Source: Agrostemma githago (lineage: Eukaryota > Streptophyta > Magnoliopsida > Caryophyllales > Caryophyllaceae). Taken from it: a stretch of 64,000 nucleotides of DNA. A program made the position numbers and the translations under genes. The notes under the pieces are model-generated. The model ran no database searches, was not told the DNA's origin, and was given only the letters and a program-made list of their open reading frames with translations. Positions within the stretch are counted from its first letter, which is position 1; every line of letters begins with the position of its first letter. The stretch lies in the NCBI GenBank assembly GCA_958450325.1, contig OY288254.1:40067077-40131076 (forward strand), in the 5' to 3' direction. This document shows positions 41,301 to 52,895 of the stretch, piece after piece.

Positions 41301-43931
41301 GAAAAGTGTCGTAATGATGCCGGATTTTCCCGAAATCACTTCCATTGTGACCGGGGTCGAAAATGCGTGCTAGAGGCTTTCTCGGAATTTTGATATCCTT
41401 ATCCAAAATTTTGACCTGTTTAAGCTGTTTTAGCCTGACCTGAGGTATGTTTCTTTTTGTGTTTTTTTTGTTTGGTTTTACAGCTAGAGACGATACCGAG
41501 CATCCCGAGGGAACTTCCTCGGGTGGTGCTAATGAGGAGGTATTTGGGGCGAGTTCACAGATTCCCCGAGGGATTCGCAGGAGGCGACGGAGCACCTCGT
41601 CTCAGCGCCGTGATCCCGAGACCATTAATGAGGCCGATTTTGATAGACTGAAGAAGCGTAAGCTTCCGAAAACGGTGGCTAGGAGGATTCATGTTCCGGT
41701 TCCTGTACCGGAGAACAAGGAGGTCAGTTACGAGAATCCCGATTGGACTCGGGACTGGGATGGTCATCAGCTGATGTTTCACCTTGACCTTCACGTTTCT
41801 CACCGCATCGTGCGTGATCTAGTGAGTGTCCTATTCGTGCTTATTAGTCATGTCTGGGGTTTTGGCTCAGGTTAGGTTAGCTTTGTTTTGTTTACACTTG
41901 TATTGTTTCGGTTTGCAGTCCCCAGGTCCGATGAGGACTTTCTCGGGCTTTACTACGTGTCTCAATATTTATTCTCAGAAGTTGACCCCCGCGGTAAAGG
42001 AAATTATCGCGAGGACCGCTCTAGGTCTCGTGGTCGAGCATTGGGTCCGGCTGGTGGGTTGCAAGACTAAGTGCAACCTTATGGTGATTAGGGCGATGAT
42101 AGATCGCTTTCATGATACTACCTCGACCTTCCACATGGCTTTTGAGGAGGTCGGGATGACCCTAGAGGATTTTGGGATGATTACCGGTCTGCCCTGGGGT
42201 CCGGATAGGATTATGTGGGCCGCCGAAGGCCCTACACTAGATAGCGATGAGGTGCGGGGCCTCATCGGGGATTGTTTGGAGGTTGAGGCATATAGTGCGC
42301 CTCATGCTCTGGTGAGGTCGTACATTACCGATCACTTCGAGCGAGTGGCGGTGTTAGAGGGTCGAGAACCCAACACGCCGGAGGAGGATGCCCGGCTGTG
42401 GTTGTTGTATTTCCTAGGATCGACCCACTTCTCGGATAAAGGCGAGAGGTTTAGTACTAGGATTTTGCCCTTCCTAGCTGACCTGACTCAGCTAGGACGT
42501 TACGATTGGGTGACCGCGGCTTTCGCGGAGATGACTCGCTGCCTGCAAGTCATGGTGAGGCCGTTGGTGATAGAGTCGGCTGCAGCTGTGCCCATTGCGG
42601 GTCCGAGCCTTATACTGGAGGTTAGTTGCTATTCTTGCTTTTGTATTTCAAGTCCTACTTATTTTCGGCTTGATTTTGCTAAAGTTATTTTAGGAATTTA
42701 CAGGCTTGGATTTACTCCTATTTCCCGTGCTTGGCACCTAAGACGGTGCGGGTGCACCCGAAGAGATTCCTAGCGGGGATCGAGTGGAGGTTGGTTCAGC
42801 CTAAAAGTACAATCAGCCACTACTCGACGGAGAATGCGCTGGTTAACAAACTACGCCTCGAGGATGTAAGTTTTCTTTTTATAACCTATTTTGTTCAAAA
42901 GCCCCCAAGGTTTGGGATTCATTTGGATGTTGGTTCTATTTGTTTAGTTTTTGGCCCGCCCTTGGGCCGATTATGAGGGCGTGCCCGGGTATGTGACTGC
43001 GGAGTTGAGGCCTCGGAGTTATAGGAGGATGCTCTTTCCTGCGTTGTTTCGCCCGGTTTGGTATTTGGGCGAGCGGTTGGTGCGTCAGTGTCTATATGAC
43101 GATTTCAGGGTGCCGGTTGATCCTCCCCGGACCATGTTCAGACCACCGACCGCCGCAGAGGTTCTCGAGGATAGGGACGGAGAAGGAGGTGATACACTAT
43201 TGGTGCCTGGTGCCTCCTATCTATCTCACGTCGCCCGGCGGTTAGCTTGGTATCGCCTCATGGTAATGTTCTAATTTTGGTTCTAAGGTTTGTGTTGCGG
43301 TTTATAGTTTCTTTCTCCTCTGACCGACCATCCTGTTGTCTTCTCAGTTGGCCGATCCAACTGATGAAATCCAGCCCCCAGATTTCCCCCAGACGCTTCT
43401 TAGGGTGGATGCGGCTGGGATACCCTTCACCGAACCTCTCTCCCCGTGTTCTGCCAAGGAAATGGATGCTGGGATAGAGTGCCATGACCGGGTGTACCGG
43501 TTGAGTTTTGGCTTTTGTTCTTTGTTCGGGTCCTAAGAATTCAGGGTCAGTTTTTCTAACTTTTGTGGTTTCCACTCTTAGGTTTCGTCGGCTTGCAATA
43601 AGCGGTTGTGGCAGGCCGTTTACTGCTTCCGGGCCTATGCCTTGAGAGTTTCCCGTGACACTTCGGGACCTCGATCGGTGAGTTTGCGTGACTAGGGTGG
43701 TCTTCTAGGCTGCTTGCTTGTTAACCTAATGTTCGAGTGTATTTGTAGGATGTCTCGGATATGAGGGGACAGCTGGAGACTCGTGTGACCGAGCTCGAGG
43801 CGAGAGAGGTTGAGTCGCAACGGCTCCTGCAGTTTCGGGCTGACGAGATCGCTTTCCTTAAGGAGCAGCAGGCTCGGTCTCGGGGGGAGACCTCTGCGCA
43901 GGGTGAGGCTAGGCGTCGGCTTGAGAGATAG
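38380..43931 (+). CDS. Plant mobile domain (PMD) protein, eight-exon gene antisense in element B2
   Basis: Exons by GT/AG sites and frame: 38380-38392, 41484-41821, 41919-42620, 42704-42865, 42948-43262, 43348-about 43491 or 43500, 43582-43677, 43749-43931. Internal junctions keep the reading frame; all introns except the first are phase 0. About 650 codons. Exon 2 has an Arg-rich stretch (IRRRRRSTSSQRR), a likely nuclear signal. Exons 3-5 hold the PMD: FHMAFEEVGMTLEDFGMITG, AWIYSYFPCLAPKT, RPWADYEG. Exon 8 is coiled-coil (MRGQLETRVTELEAREVESQ). The only doubtful site is the exon 6 donor: TTGAGT where GTGAGT is expected, with an alternative in-frame GT at 43492. PMD proteins such as MAIN/MAIL1 are nuclear and affect gene and transposon silencing; the role here is unknown. 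Confidence 0.75.
38449..40079 (-). repeat. 3' LTR of a second Athila-like element, in intron 1 of the PMD gene (1631 bp)
   Basis: Plus strand TGATGGGC...CTTATCA. Same family as the solo LTR 20553-22155, inverted (shared TGATAAGTGT start, CGATTCTCGGGACTCGGGAT, GAATCCACAGGGACGG). TATA at 39528-39538 (minus). GC palindromes CCCGACCGGGATG and CCCGGTCGGGA lie at 39585-39735. Confidence 0.85.
40080..40975 (-). mobile_element. Internal fragment of the second Athila-like element
   Basis: The minus strand PPT (AAGTGTGGGGGAGT) is next to the LTR. Sequence from about 40460 (GTACTACGGG, GTCGACACTGTAGGTA, AGCCAAGAGGGTCGT) matches 62140-62270 in the third Athila-like element. A long T/C-rich run (40780-40970) creates spurious open frames on both strands. 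No 5' LTR is present, so the copy is truncated; the right edge near 40975 is approximate. Confidence 0.7.
40976..41483 (+). other. Remainder of PMD-gene intron 1
   Basis: AT-rich sequence continuing the intron after the Athila-like insertion, ending in a TTTGGTTTTACAG acceptor at 41483. No gene seen. Confidence 0.55.
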
Positions 43932-45190
43932 AGACTGAGGCTACGGGTGCGACCGAGGAGGTTAGAGGAATCCCCGAGACAACTACCCTAGATATGCTGT
44001 CGGGGATGGATGGTAGTGTGTCTCCTCTTCTAGACTTGGAGGATCTAGGGGTCCTCTCTAGTTTGTGAACTCAATTTAACTTTTTAGTATTTGAGTTGTT
44101 TTAGTTTAGTCTCCGCGTTTTTGTTTCGTGAAATGATGACCTAAATTAACAAGTAATCATTTCATGGTTGTTTTATTCGTGATTTCATCGTAGTTTAGGA
44201 CGTTTTAAAATGTGTTGGGGTTGCATGAGAGTACGAAAACGGTTTTTCGGATTTTTGAAATGCGTTGGTTTGAGCCGGGAGTTGGATCAGATAGTACGTC
44301 GATTAAAACGTTTGTCTCGAGACCTGTAAAGATGTAAGAAATGTTTTGTAGCTAAAGTGTATTGACCGAGTGCGTGTTCGGTGTTAGGAGAGAAGTGTGA
44401 CTGACTCGACATTCATGTTTAAAATGAGGTAAAAAGAGAAAAAAGTTAGACCAATTTTTGAAAAAAAAAGCTAGACCACTTTTTATATCTTAGTGACAAT
44501 GTCGTACTGGGCCACAGACGCGAATTGACGATGTCATTCGGGGCTAAAACACGCCTAGGTGGGGTAGCTTATCCCCTTAAAAAGAAAAATAAAAGGACGT
44601 CTAAGTCTGATGGATCCGACGAGTGAAATGTGTTGTCCGTGTGGACCTGCCACTATTACGCGGGCATTTCGGCTTTTGGGAAGAGGTTTAGCGATTTCAG
44701 AAAGTCGTTCCTGAGGTCCGGGGTTGTCGGATGTGAGAAAAAGGTTAAGGATTGTGGATATGACTGTACTATAGAACAAGGAAGCTATGTGGGCTAATGT
44801 CGCTAAGCGCCCGACCGAAGACAGCGTTACCAATCCTAGTATTTGTTAGTTCATCTAAACGGGCCGAGACCAACAAGACCCATATTGAAAATGTGAGTGA
44901 GGAGGGAAAGTGAGATTGGCTAGGCTCGCTTTTGGCTAGGGAGGTGGAAGCTTGCGTTAGGAGGGTCAATGGTGAGAGACTCAAGCAAGCACACCTAAAT
45001 GGAAAGGGAAAGGAAAAGTTGGACCGGTAGAGCCAAGCCGTTTAGTACTATGTTGTATTAATTGATATTATGTGGCGTATTAGTACTAGATTTTTGTAGG
45101 GTTTTGCTTGACACGTCGTCATTTTTTGGGGTAGCCAGATTTCGGATGCTCGATGTAAAGGGACTCGACAAAGGCTTGATTTAACTGATT
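43932..45190. other. Downstream region of the PMD gene
   Basis: After TAG at 43929-43931 the frame has a further Glu/Thr-rich stretch, so the coding region may once have been longer (to about 44068, TGA). Beyond that there is no gene. Presumably includes the 3' end of the antisense transcript; no unambiguous polyadenylation signal was singled out. Confidence 0.4.
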
Positions 45191-45227
45191 TTTTTTATTA
45201 ATGAAGCACATTTTTTTTATCTTTTTT

Positions 45228-45435
45228 TTTGGTGGCTCGCAACTCGATTCTTCATTTTGCCCGGAGCGCACTTTCGGGTTTTCACTCCGTCCTCGGCTCA
45301 CTTTTTTTGCTCTTTTTTTTGTTGTTGTTATTTTTTCGTTTTTTTTAAAAAAAAATTACGACGGTTCGCAACTCGTTTCTTCATTTTGCTCGGAGCGCCC
45401 TTTCGGGTTTTCATTCCGTCCTCGGCTCATCGTTT
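45228..45435. repeat. Imperfect direct duplication around GCCCGGAGCGCACTTTCGGG
   Basis: CGCAACTCGATTCTTCATTT through CCGTCCTCGGCTCAC (about 45238-45301) is repeated at about 45367-45430 with few changes, separated by a T-rich run. It lies in B2 after the antisense gene. Confidence 0.8.
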
Positions 45436-46739
45436 GTGCTTCGTCACTTAAATCACTCATTAGCCGGAACGTGGTAGGGGTCCCGGTTCGTACGTGAATC
45501 GAGTAATCGATTTTTGTTATTTGGTTGGTTGTACCCGGGGAAGGGTTGCCTACATATCCGCGTTTAGACGGAATAAAACCATGTTCGTAGTTCTTTTAGA
45601 TGTGAGTGATTTTGCTTTAGACTCGTTATGCCAATTATTGATTTGAGATGTTTAGAGTGTATTCACCGTAGTTAAAGAACTAAGGCGGAGTGATTGGGTG
45701 TGGCCTCTTGAAAGTGACAATTATCGAGATACCGCGTCTGGGTCAGGGGGACTGGCTTGGATGGTTTTGGAATGTGGAGTTAGGTAGTGAGTGGCTCTGA
45801 TGAACTAAGGTCTGAAGCTTGATTTTTGTGGAGTTAAGGCTATGGGGTTACGATTTCGTGATGTGGTAGAAAGGGGGAAGCTGAGTAAAAATGAGTCGGT
45901 CTTTAATCGGGCGGGGGAAGCTAATTTCCATGTATGGCCCTAACGGTTTGGATTATCCTATTGAGCTTGAATCCTCAAAATTCCGGACTGTCTCCTAACA
46001 AGTGTCTCGGGAAGGTCTTAAGGGTTGTAATGCGGGGAGGCTAGTATTTGGGTGCTAGTTGACTGGTCTGTTCACTTTTCTTTCTGCTTTTTGTTCGGAC
46101 TTTGCACTTAATGTCGAGTTGAATGATTGGGGGTTTCATTTTGACCGTTGATTTTGGTCTTGATCATTGAATTGGGCCGATTTAGTGTGGCCTTGGTTTT
46201 TCTTTTTCTTCGGGCTCCTTTTAGCCATTTCAGACTTCTTTTTCTTTTTGTCGGACTAGCACCTATTGTAGGAATTGGTCGGTCTTTATTTGAGATATAT
46301 TTATTGTGAGAAATGGGTTTGCCTTCCGTCTTTGATTACAAGCTAAAAGACTATCTAGGTTCGTCATAGGATTCGGGAATGCTCGTTCTAAGGGATGGTT
46401 TGTGGCTTTCTATACCAGACATGGAATAGGTAAAAGAACATGGGATCTCAGTTCTTGTAATTACACGTTGTTTCGAGGTATGTTTGATTGTTATCGATAA
46501 ATGGCATAATATTGAGTTTTAAGCGAGAAAGTGCGTTATTAAATCAAGCGATTGTCGAGGCGCATTGTAAAAGAAGAAAAGTCGATTTCTTTTTATTGAT
46601 AGTAATAAGCGGGCTATGCGCCAGAGATATTTTTTTCGGGGAGATAGAGGACAGATCCCCTCGCACCTCCTGACTCGATGCGAAACATAATACATTTGTT
46701 GTACTATTAGGTCTAGGCCGTAAGACGAACTAGACTTTG
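45436..46739. other. Conserved non-coding stretch of B2 between antisense gene and gag
   Basis: GTTGTACCCGGGGAAGGGTT (45528) matches the stretch after the antisense gene in element T. From 45812 to 46690 it matches B1 29018-29950. There is no pol. Small open frames on either strand have no recognised domain. Confidence 0.5.
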
Positions 46740-47060
46740 ACTCGGACACAGATTCACTTGTCTTGAACGGGTTCCCGCGGGTAGCTGGGGTTTTCCTCGA
46801 TATTCAGAACATTCTCCTCTATAGGGTCGAGGTGGGAACAATCGATGGTGTCGTCAAACATGGCATGGATACTAAAGAGGTTTGTGCTATTGTTTGGTTT
46901 CTCGGGTGGAGGGAGAGGAATCGTCCCGCTTTCGACCATGCCTTGCATGACATGTTTGAGTCGATAGCAGGATTCGGTATCGTGCCTGTTACCTTGGTGA
47001 TATAGGCAATAAGCATTAGGGGTCTAGCTTTTGCCCCGTCTGCCAACTGGTGGGTCTAGA
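46740..47060 (-). pseudogene. gag 3' fragment of element B2
   Basis: Reads AYCLYHQGNRHDTESC (zinc-knuckle-like, Gly to Arg in the GxGH part), YRLKHVMQGMVESG, PPPEKPNNSTNLFSIH and DDTIDCSHLDPIEENV, parallel to B1 gag. An upstream stop before the knuckle breaks the frame. Confidence 0.7.
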
Positions 47061-49041
47061 GTGGAACCTATGGGCAAGAGAAACCCTTGATCAACTAGGT
47101 ACTTAAGAGATTCGGTGTAGGAAGAATCGATTGGGGTAAACTCTCTCGGTGATCTTTCTACTTTGTTGGCTGTGGTTTTATAAGGTCTTGGTGTTCTTTC
47201 CGTATCAACTTTAGGAAGCTTTGATCGGGTGGAGCATTGGGATAATCTATCCTAGGTAGGCTTTTGGGCGTGGTAATTGCCCGAATTGGCGTTCGTTTAG
47301 CTTTCTGTGTCACTACTCTCGAGAAAACTGAGGCGGCTTTCGATGTAACAGACAGAGAAAGTCAAACGGGTTACCGAAGTAGGGATGTTGCGTACCAATT
47401 TGGCTAGGGTATTGACATCGTTGCGAATGCTTTCAATGGCGCTTGAATCTACCAACATGCTAGGAGGTGGTTCTAGTGGGAAAGGATTAAAAGGTCAGAT
47501 CGGATCCACCGGATGACTTAGAGACTCGAGGAATGCTCGTAACTGAGCGATGCGGGAATGAGACCCTTGACTCGCGTGTGCGTGCGGCCGTTGGTTTAGG
47601 GACTCGGGTGCTTTAGACTCTTGGTGTATTCGCCTAACAAATTTTATATCTCTGCGACGAGACGATTTGACACAAACCTCAAAAGTGAGGCTTAAAGAGG
47701 ACTTCTCGAAATGAGACGACCCAAAATGTAAGACCTCGAGTAGAGGTGGTCCTAGTAACTAATACAAACATTTAATCACACGGTTGCACGACGTAAGAAG
47801 TTGATCGCGATCCCGACTCAGGATCAAAGAATTTTTTTTGTCGAAAACGATTAATACTCGCAGAGGAAAGTCTTTTTTGAAAAGAAAATGATTTTGTAAA
47901 ATTAGGGTGTCGATGGTGTGGTGACACTGTTTGTGACGTAAAAATGTGTTGCTATGTGTGCGCGTCGGGAATCCGGCGATAGCAAAAGTGTAAAGATTTT
48001 CTCTTTTTTTTGAAAGGAATATGGTTCTTAGGGGAACCAGTTTTGAAAATGATGACGTGATGCTTTTATCGAGACTACTGTTAATTAGCTTGTTCGATAC
48101 TCGTGGCGGAGGTGTATGGTGTTTTAAAGGGTGTGACTAAATACTTATTAAGGGTTTAGGCTTTTAATACTAATCATCCACGTTTGTCGGTTGCATTAAC
48201 TAGCATTTGAGGGTGGAGAGTGATGTATTGTGGAAAGCTTTTCGAGAATGTAACCGTTTTGGACTCTTTGATTTCATTAATTGAAGCTTTGGTTGTGTTA
48301 ACGGTATGTGTGTAAAAAAACATTTTTTTTAAAATAAAATGTAACCGTTTGGAGTACCTTGATCCTATTGATCGGGAGTCTCGGTGGTGTTAACGGTAAT
48401 TGTTAATGAAGGGTTTTACTTTGGCCAAGGCAATGTCGTTAAAAGAAATATTTTTCTTTTTCAAAAGTGGTGAATGTGAAATTTTTCATGATAACAGCGA
48501 TTAAGAAAATGCTTTTCTCTTTTTAGAAATCATGATTTGACCAGAGTATCGGCGTTTAAAAGGTCATTTTGAAAAGATGAGGTACTTTCGAAAATGGAAT
48601 TGGGTGCGGTTGAAAATGTTGGCGTGGTTGAATCCAGATTTTTAATGTTTTATTTGGGTTGGTTTGTTCAAACACGCTACACATAACTAGGAATGCATAC
48701 ACTCATGCAGGATGCAGACACGGGTAGGTTAGGGTAGGCTACCGCCCACGAATAGTCTTTTCTTAGGCATCGACAATGGTCTGGGGAGACGAGTGTCATA
48801 CCGTCTGTTCGGAACTATCCGCTTATTATTCCCGCGGGATACACGTTACGTGGCCGGAGCGTCAATCGAGGATCTCTCCGCGTGTCCCTAAAGATCTTAC
48901 CGCGAAGAGGTCGATTGGTCCTGATATCGGTTAGGGTGGGCTTTTTAAGACCAAAACCTGTAGTGACCACAACTAGGAACTAGGAAATGAGCTTCACCAA
49001 CCTCGTTCAAGTTACACCACCGCTAGAAACTTGATTCCAAA
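47061..49041 (-). other. Degenerate gag 5' part and leader of B2
   Basis: No open frame of note. 47605-48150 matches the B1 leader at 34319-34930. 48150-49041 has no counterpart elsewhere in the window. Ends at the PBS. Confidence 0.55.
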
Positions 49042-49059
49042 TCCCCAGCGGAGTCGCCA
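49042..49059 (-). promoter_or_regulatory. Primer-binding site of element B2
   Basis: The minus strand reads TGGCGACTCCGCTGGGGA three bases after the LTR terminus TCTACA... (49063). Same site type as element T, supporting a common replication group. Confidence 0.8.
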
Positions 49060-49062
49060 AAC

Positions 49063-50856
49063 TGTAGACGTCTATCCGCACCGCTCTACGTCCCGCGCGT
49101 GCCCGCGCGGGACCGACCCGGTTTTTCAACGTGTGGCGGCAGCCACCCACGCGGCCCCCTCCCTGCCGGGGGCCGGTCCGATCTCGCGTACGATGCGAAG
49201 TGTCCGACCTTGATTCGGATGACGATCCGGACTTGTACTAGACGGGTGTAGAAACCCGTGTTTCCATTTGGTAATTGATCAAGTCGTGGTTGTAAATGTT
49301 TAAAGGCCGATTCATTTTGTAAGGCGACCTTTCTAGTGAACTGAAGTTGTTGCCGATTTGTGGAGTCGCCACCGAGTCAATTATGGGGACTCGGAAATCG
49401 TTCAAGTCAACTTTGATCCCTTGCCGGCTCAATGTTGAGTGGCACGGGACCTAAAGATAAAGACTTGTACCCTTAAGAGCTCCATGCCTGGAATGACTCT
49501 CATTGCCAATGGTTTCGGACATCCGGAAACCGTCGATTCTGAGTAAGGGGTGAGGGTACGTATTGGGAAGCCAATATCCGATAGATGTCAACACCCAATC
49601 CCGCCCGCACTATAGCGGCCTCTACTAATCAATCGGTGGGCTGATATCCTAGTTCTTTTGTTGTGGTAGAAATACTGTAACATCCGTTGTTTTAACCCTA
49701 TACTTTTTGCTATGTCGGTTGTTTAAAGACAAGTAAGTTTTGTCGTCAAAGTAGTTGTGTTTACATTCTTTGCATGCGATTTCACGTTACAAGCAGGCCA
49801 TGAAAAGATGCACGTAGGAGAGTAGAGAGTACTAGTATTATACGTATTAGCAAATCAGTTTTAACGCGATAATACGGATATTAGTCGTTCTCATGGTATA
49901 CCTTACCTGGTATTCTACTTAAAATGCGTCGGTTCGGTATTAATAAAGATGCGTCGGATCTAGTAAGGTGAGCACCTGGACAAATACGGAACCCGACCAT
50001 CACTTTATTCAGTTTTAATTGTTTTACGTTTTGAATTCCGTGTTAGGTGATTTAGCATGCGATTATAAGGTCATAAAAGCAATAAATCATACAAAAAACG
50101 GTAAATGCGAATGTAAGTAAATCACATTGAGAGGAGTTGCATCCTCGGAATATACTCTAAACGGGACACGATGCATAGATAGTTTGAGAATGGATCTCGT
50201 AATTACTCGGGTCTGTTTAGTGTGTTTTAGTGTTTGCGGTTGAACTTGGGACGTTACATATTTTAGTAGGTGCTTGTGGACCTAGCGTCCACATCTAGTG
50301 TTGTCGTAGTGCATAATAATAGAAAGTACGATTATGGAAAGTTTTGTTTAGATGGCAACCTAGTGACGACACGAATTCAATAGGCGGATCCTCCTAGCCT
50401 AACCAGTGACTCCGGCAAAGCTCCGTTACCGTTGACCCTTCCTGCGGCTACTCCGGCAGAACTTCGTTGCTATGGACTGATTATGCGGCTAATCCGGCAA
50501 AACTTCGTTACTAGACTAGAGCTAGTCGAACACAGGCACCTCGGGATCGAGTGGTGGGCTCGATGGTGAGGAGTAGCGCTGATGTCGCTTTTTATCGGAA
50601 ATACGATCGAGTGGATCGCTTGCCGCGGGTGTCGGAGTGCGAGCCCTTAGCGAGAGATTACAGGGAGAAGAGAAGATGAGATGTTGTGTCGAATGAATGA
50701 GGTGAAGGGGGTATTTATAGGTGTTTTCGGCCCTCGTCGCCCATATGGGCGCCTGAGCTGAGGCGCACCGAGACTCTGGCCCCTGAGCTTAGGCACGGGG
50801 AGACTAAGACGCGTGAGGTTGGGCGGTTGGAGTTTTTAAGATACGACTTTGATACT
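49063..50856 (-). repeat. 5' LTR of element B2, interrupted
   Basis: Begins TGTAGACGTCTATCCGCACC on the plus strand. Keeps the TATA box (minus strand TATAAATA, 50712-50719) and GGCGCC-type motifs upstream. Homology to 34946-36981 stops at 50856, where the third Athila-like element begins; about 380 bp of LTR should lie beyond the window. Confidence 0.82.
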
Positions 50857-52335
50857 TGATCGCGCCCCAATCGGATCGGTCGTTTAGCGAAGGACGGGGG
50901 ATCAAACAATATTTATAGACTCGGAATAACACAAAAACTACTAGAGTAATCATGGTAAGTCAAGGTCGGTCCACAGGGAACGGAGTGAGTTGACAAGTTT
51001 AAAGCGGTGTGTTTGATGTTTAGAGGGGGGGTTTCCAAGGGTCGAGTCTATACTAGATAAATGACTACGAGGATAGCTAGGGGTGATCAATCTAGGGAAA
51101 GGTATTAGGGGGAAGTCGGGATTCGGTACTTGGAGTCTAAAAAGGTCGGAATCGAGTTTTTGTTGCAACATTGATAAAGGGGGATGCCACCTTTCGGTTT
51201 CTTCACCCAACCCACCTAAAAACTCGCTTTCGCGGCGAATAAGGGTAAGTCTCTAGCTATGGTAATTTCTACCCCGAGTTTCCCCATATTGATAGAAACG
51301 AGTCAAGGTCGGTCTAGTTGGCCGGACTAAAACAACAATGACACAACAACCATAAACAAGATAAATCAACAAGCAAGCAACCCACCAACATCCCTTAATT
51401 CAAATAATCAAAGTCCTCATCCCTAAACCCCCAACAAGAAATCTACTCACTAATTATAATGGAAGACAATAAAACATTAACTAAGGAGAAAATAACTACA
51501 ACATGCATAATAACTAGATCTAAAGGAACTATCAACTAAACAATAAGAAAACTATGATGTAACAATTACCCACTAAACTATGGAAGAAAAAAGATCTAAC
51601 ACAATAAACTAGAGAATAATCTAGAACATCATAAATAAAATCTAGAGAAACTAGCAACACTAATATGATCTAATCAAGACAATAATAAGGAAATAACATT
51701 AAATCTAAACTAGAAATTAGAGGGTAGTGGAAGAGAAATATACCAACTATGAAAATCTATAAGAAATAAGAAGATTGCATAAATAAAGATTGAATCTTTG
51801 ATGAATAAAATGAAGAACTTGTCACTAATTCTTCAATAAACCCAACAAATCTTCAAATAAAACTTGAGATAATCTTCTACAAACTTGAAATCTAGAAAAT
51901 TGTTGATGGAAACTAAGTAGATCTACTACTAAATTACTACTAAGAATACTACTAGATTGTTCAACTAATGGATGGTTATACGACACTAATGATGGATGAA
52001 GTGATGGATGGTTATGGAGATGTGATACTACACTAATGAAGGGATCCCTTGGGCAACAAACTAGGGTAACGTATATATAGTAATGTCTTAATGGGTATTT
52101 AACCTTAAGCCCAAATCCAACTTTTGCTCCATTAGTGAGACAATTACCCTTAGCATCTTCATGGGGTAAAACTTCGCCCTGCGGCTTGACGTATTAATCC
52201 CACCGGGTGAAATTTCACCCGGGGAGATTTGCTTCTCTTTTTGCGGTTTTCGGCACTTCTTTCCATCGGACGAAATTTCACCCGGTGAGGGAAATTTCGC
52301 CTGGTCAGTTTCGCCCGGTGGGAAGTCTCGGAAAA
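50857..52335 (-). repeat. 3' LTR of the third Athila-like element
   Basis: Plus strand starts TGATCGCGCC. TATATATA at about 52072-52079. A palindrome cluster at 52195-52320 includes a perfect CCGGGTGAAATTTCACCCGG (52203-52222). The end next to the internal region is missing: sequence passes straight to internal phrases (GGATGCAAC...) near 52335 without a PPT, so a deletion occurred. Confidence 0.65.
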
Positions 52336-52516
52336 TGGCGGATGCAACTTAACACACAAAAACACATAACACGAAAGAATAGACGCATCCAAAACAAAAA
52401 TAAAACACCGAATCCCTCATCGAGACGGCGGGAAAGACACCGATTACTTACCTAAAACAACAATAAACTTCCAAGATAAATCACCCACGTAAACAAGGAC
52501 CAAAGCCTAATACTAT
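52336..52516 (-). mobile_element. Internal part of the third Athila-like element, left of the CACTA insertion
   Basis: GGATGCAAC, ACACAAAAACAC and AAAGACACCG parallel 40246-40360 of the second Athila-like element. Interrupted at 52516/52517 by the CACTA; resumes at 62091. Confidence 0.6.
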
Positions 52517-52539
52517 CACTACTACAAATCATTAACTTA

Positions 52540-52842
52540 TGCGACGCTTTTAAGGGTTATTACTGACGCGTAAAAGCGACAAAAAATTATTTATTTGCGC
52601 TCTTTATAAGCGTCAAATTTTGAGCCGTCACAAATTTTTGATGCTCTTTTGCGTCAATCATATCGACACTATTGTGCGTCTCAATTCTTTATGACGCTTT
52701 TTATCGTCAAATTATTAAAACATTAAATGTTTAATTTTATTAAATTATGACACTTTTGGGTGTCAAGTCCGTATATTTGATATTTCTAGGCATAGAGTAG
52801 AAAAAAGAATTTGACATTAAAAAGCGTCACAAAGGAAAAGGC

Positions 52843-52895
<53 letters not shown>

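Larger units (their letters stand above)
34946..50856 (-). mobile_element. Retroelement B2: non-autonomous Tat-type element with antisense PMD gene
   Basis: 3' LTR 34946-36981, PPT, hairpin tandem arrays, antisense PMD gene (38380-43931), conserved non-coding block, gag remnant, leader, PBS (49042-49059) and 5' LTR from 49063, interrupted at 50856. No protease, RT, RNase H or integrase is present. PBS and PPT match those of element T, suggesting mobilisation by a T-like partner (inference). The distal end of the 5' LTR would lie beyond the window. Confidence 0.8.
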
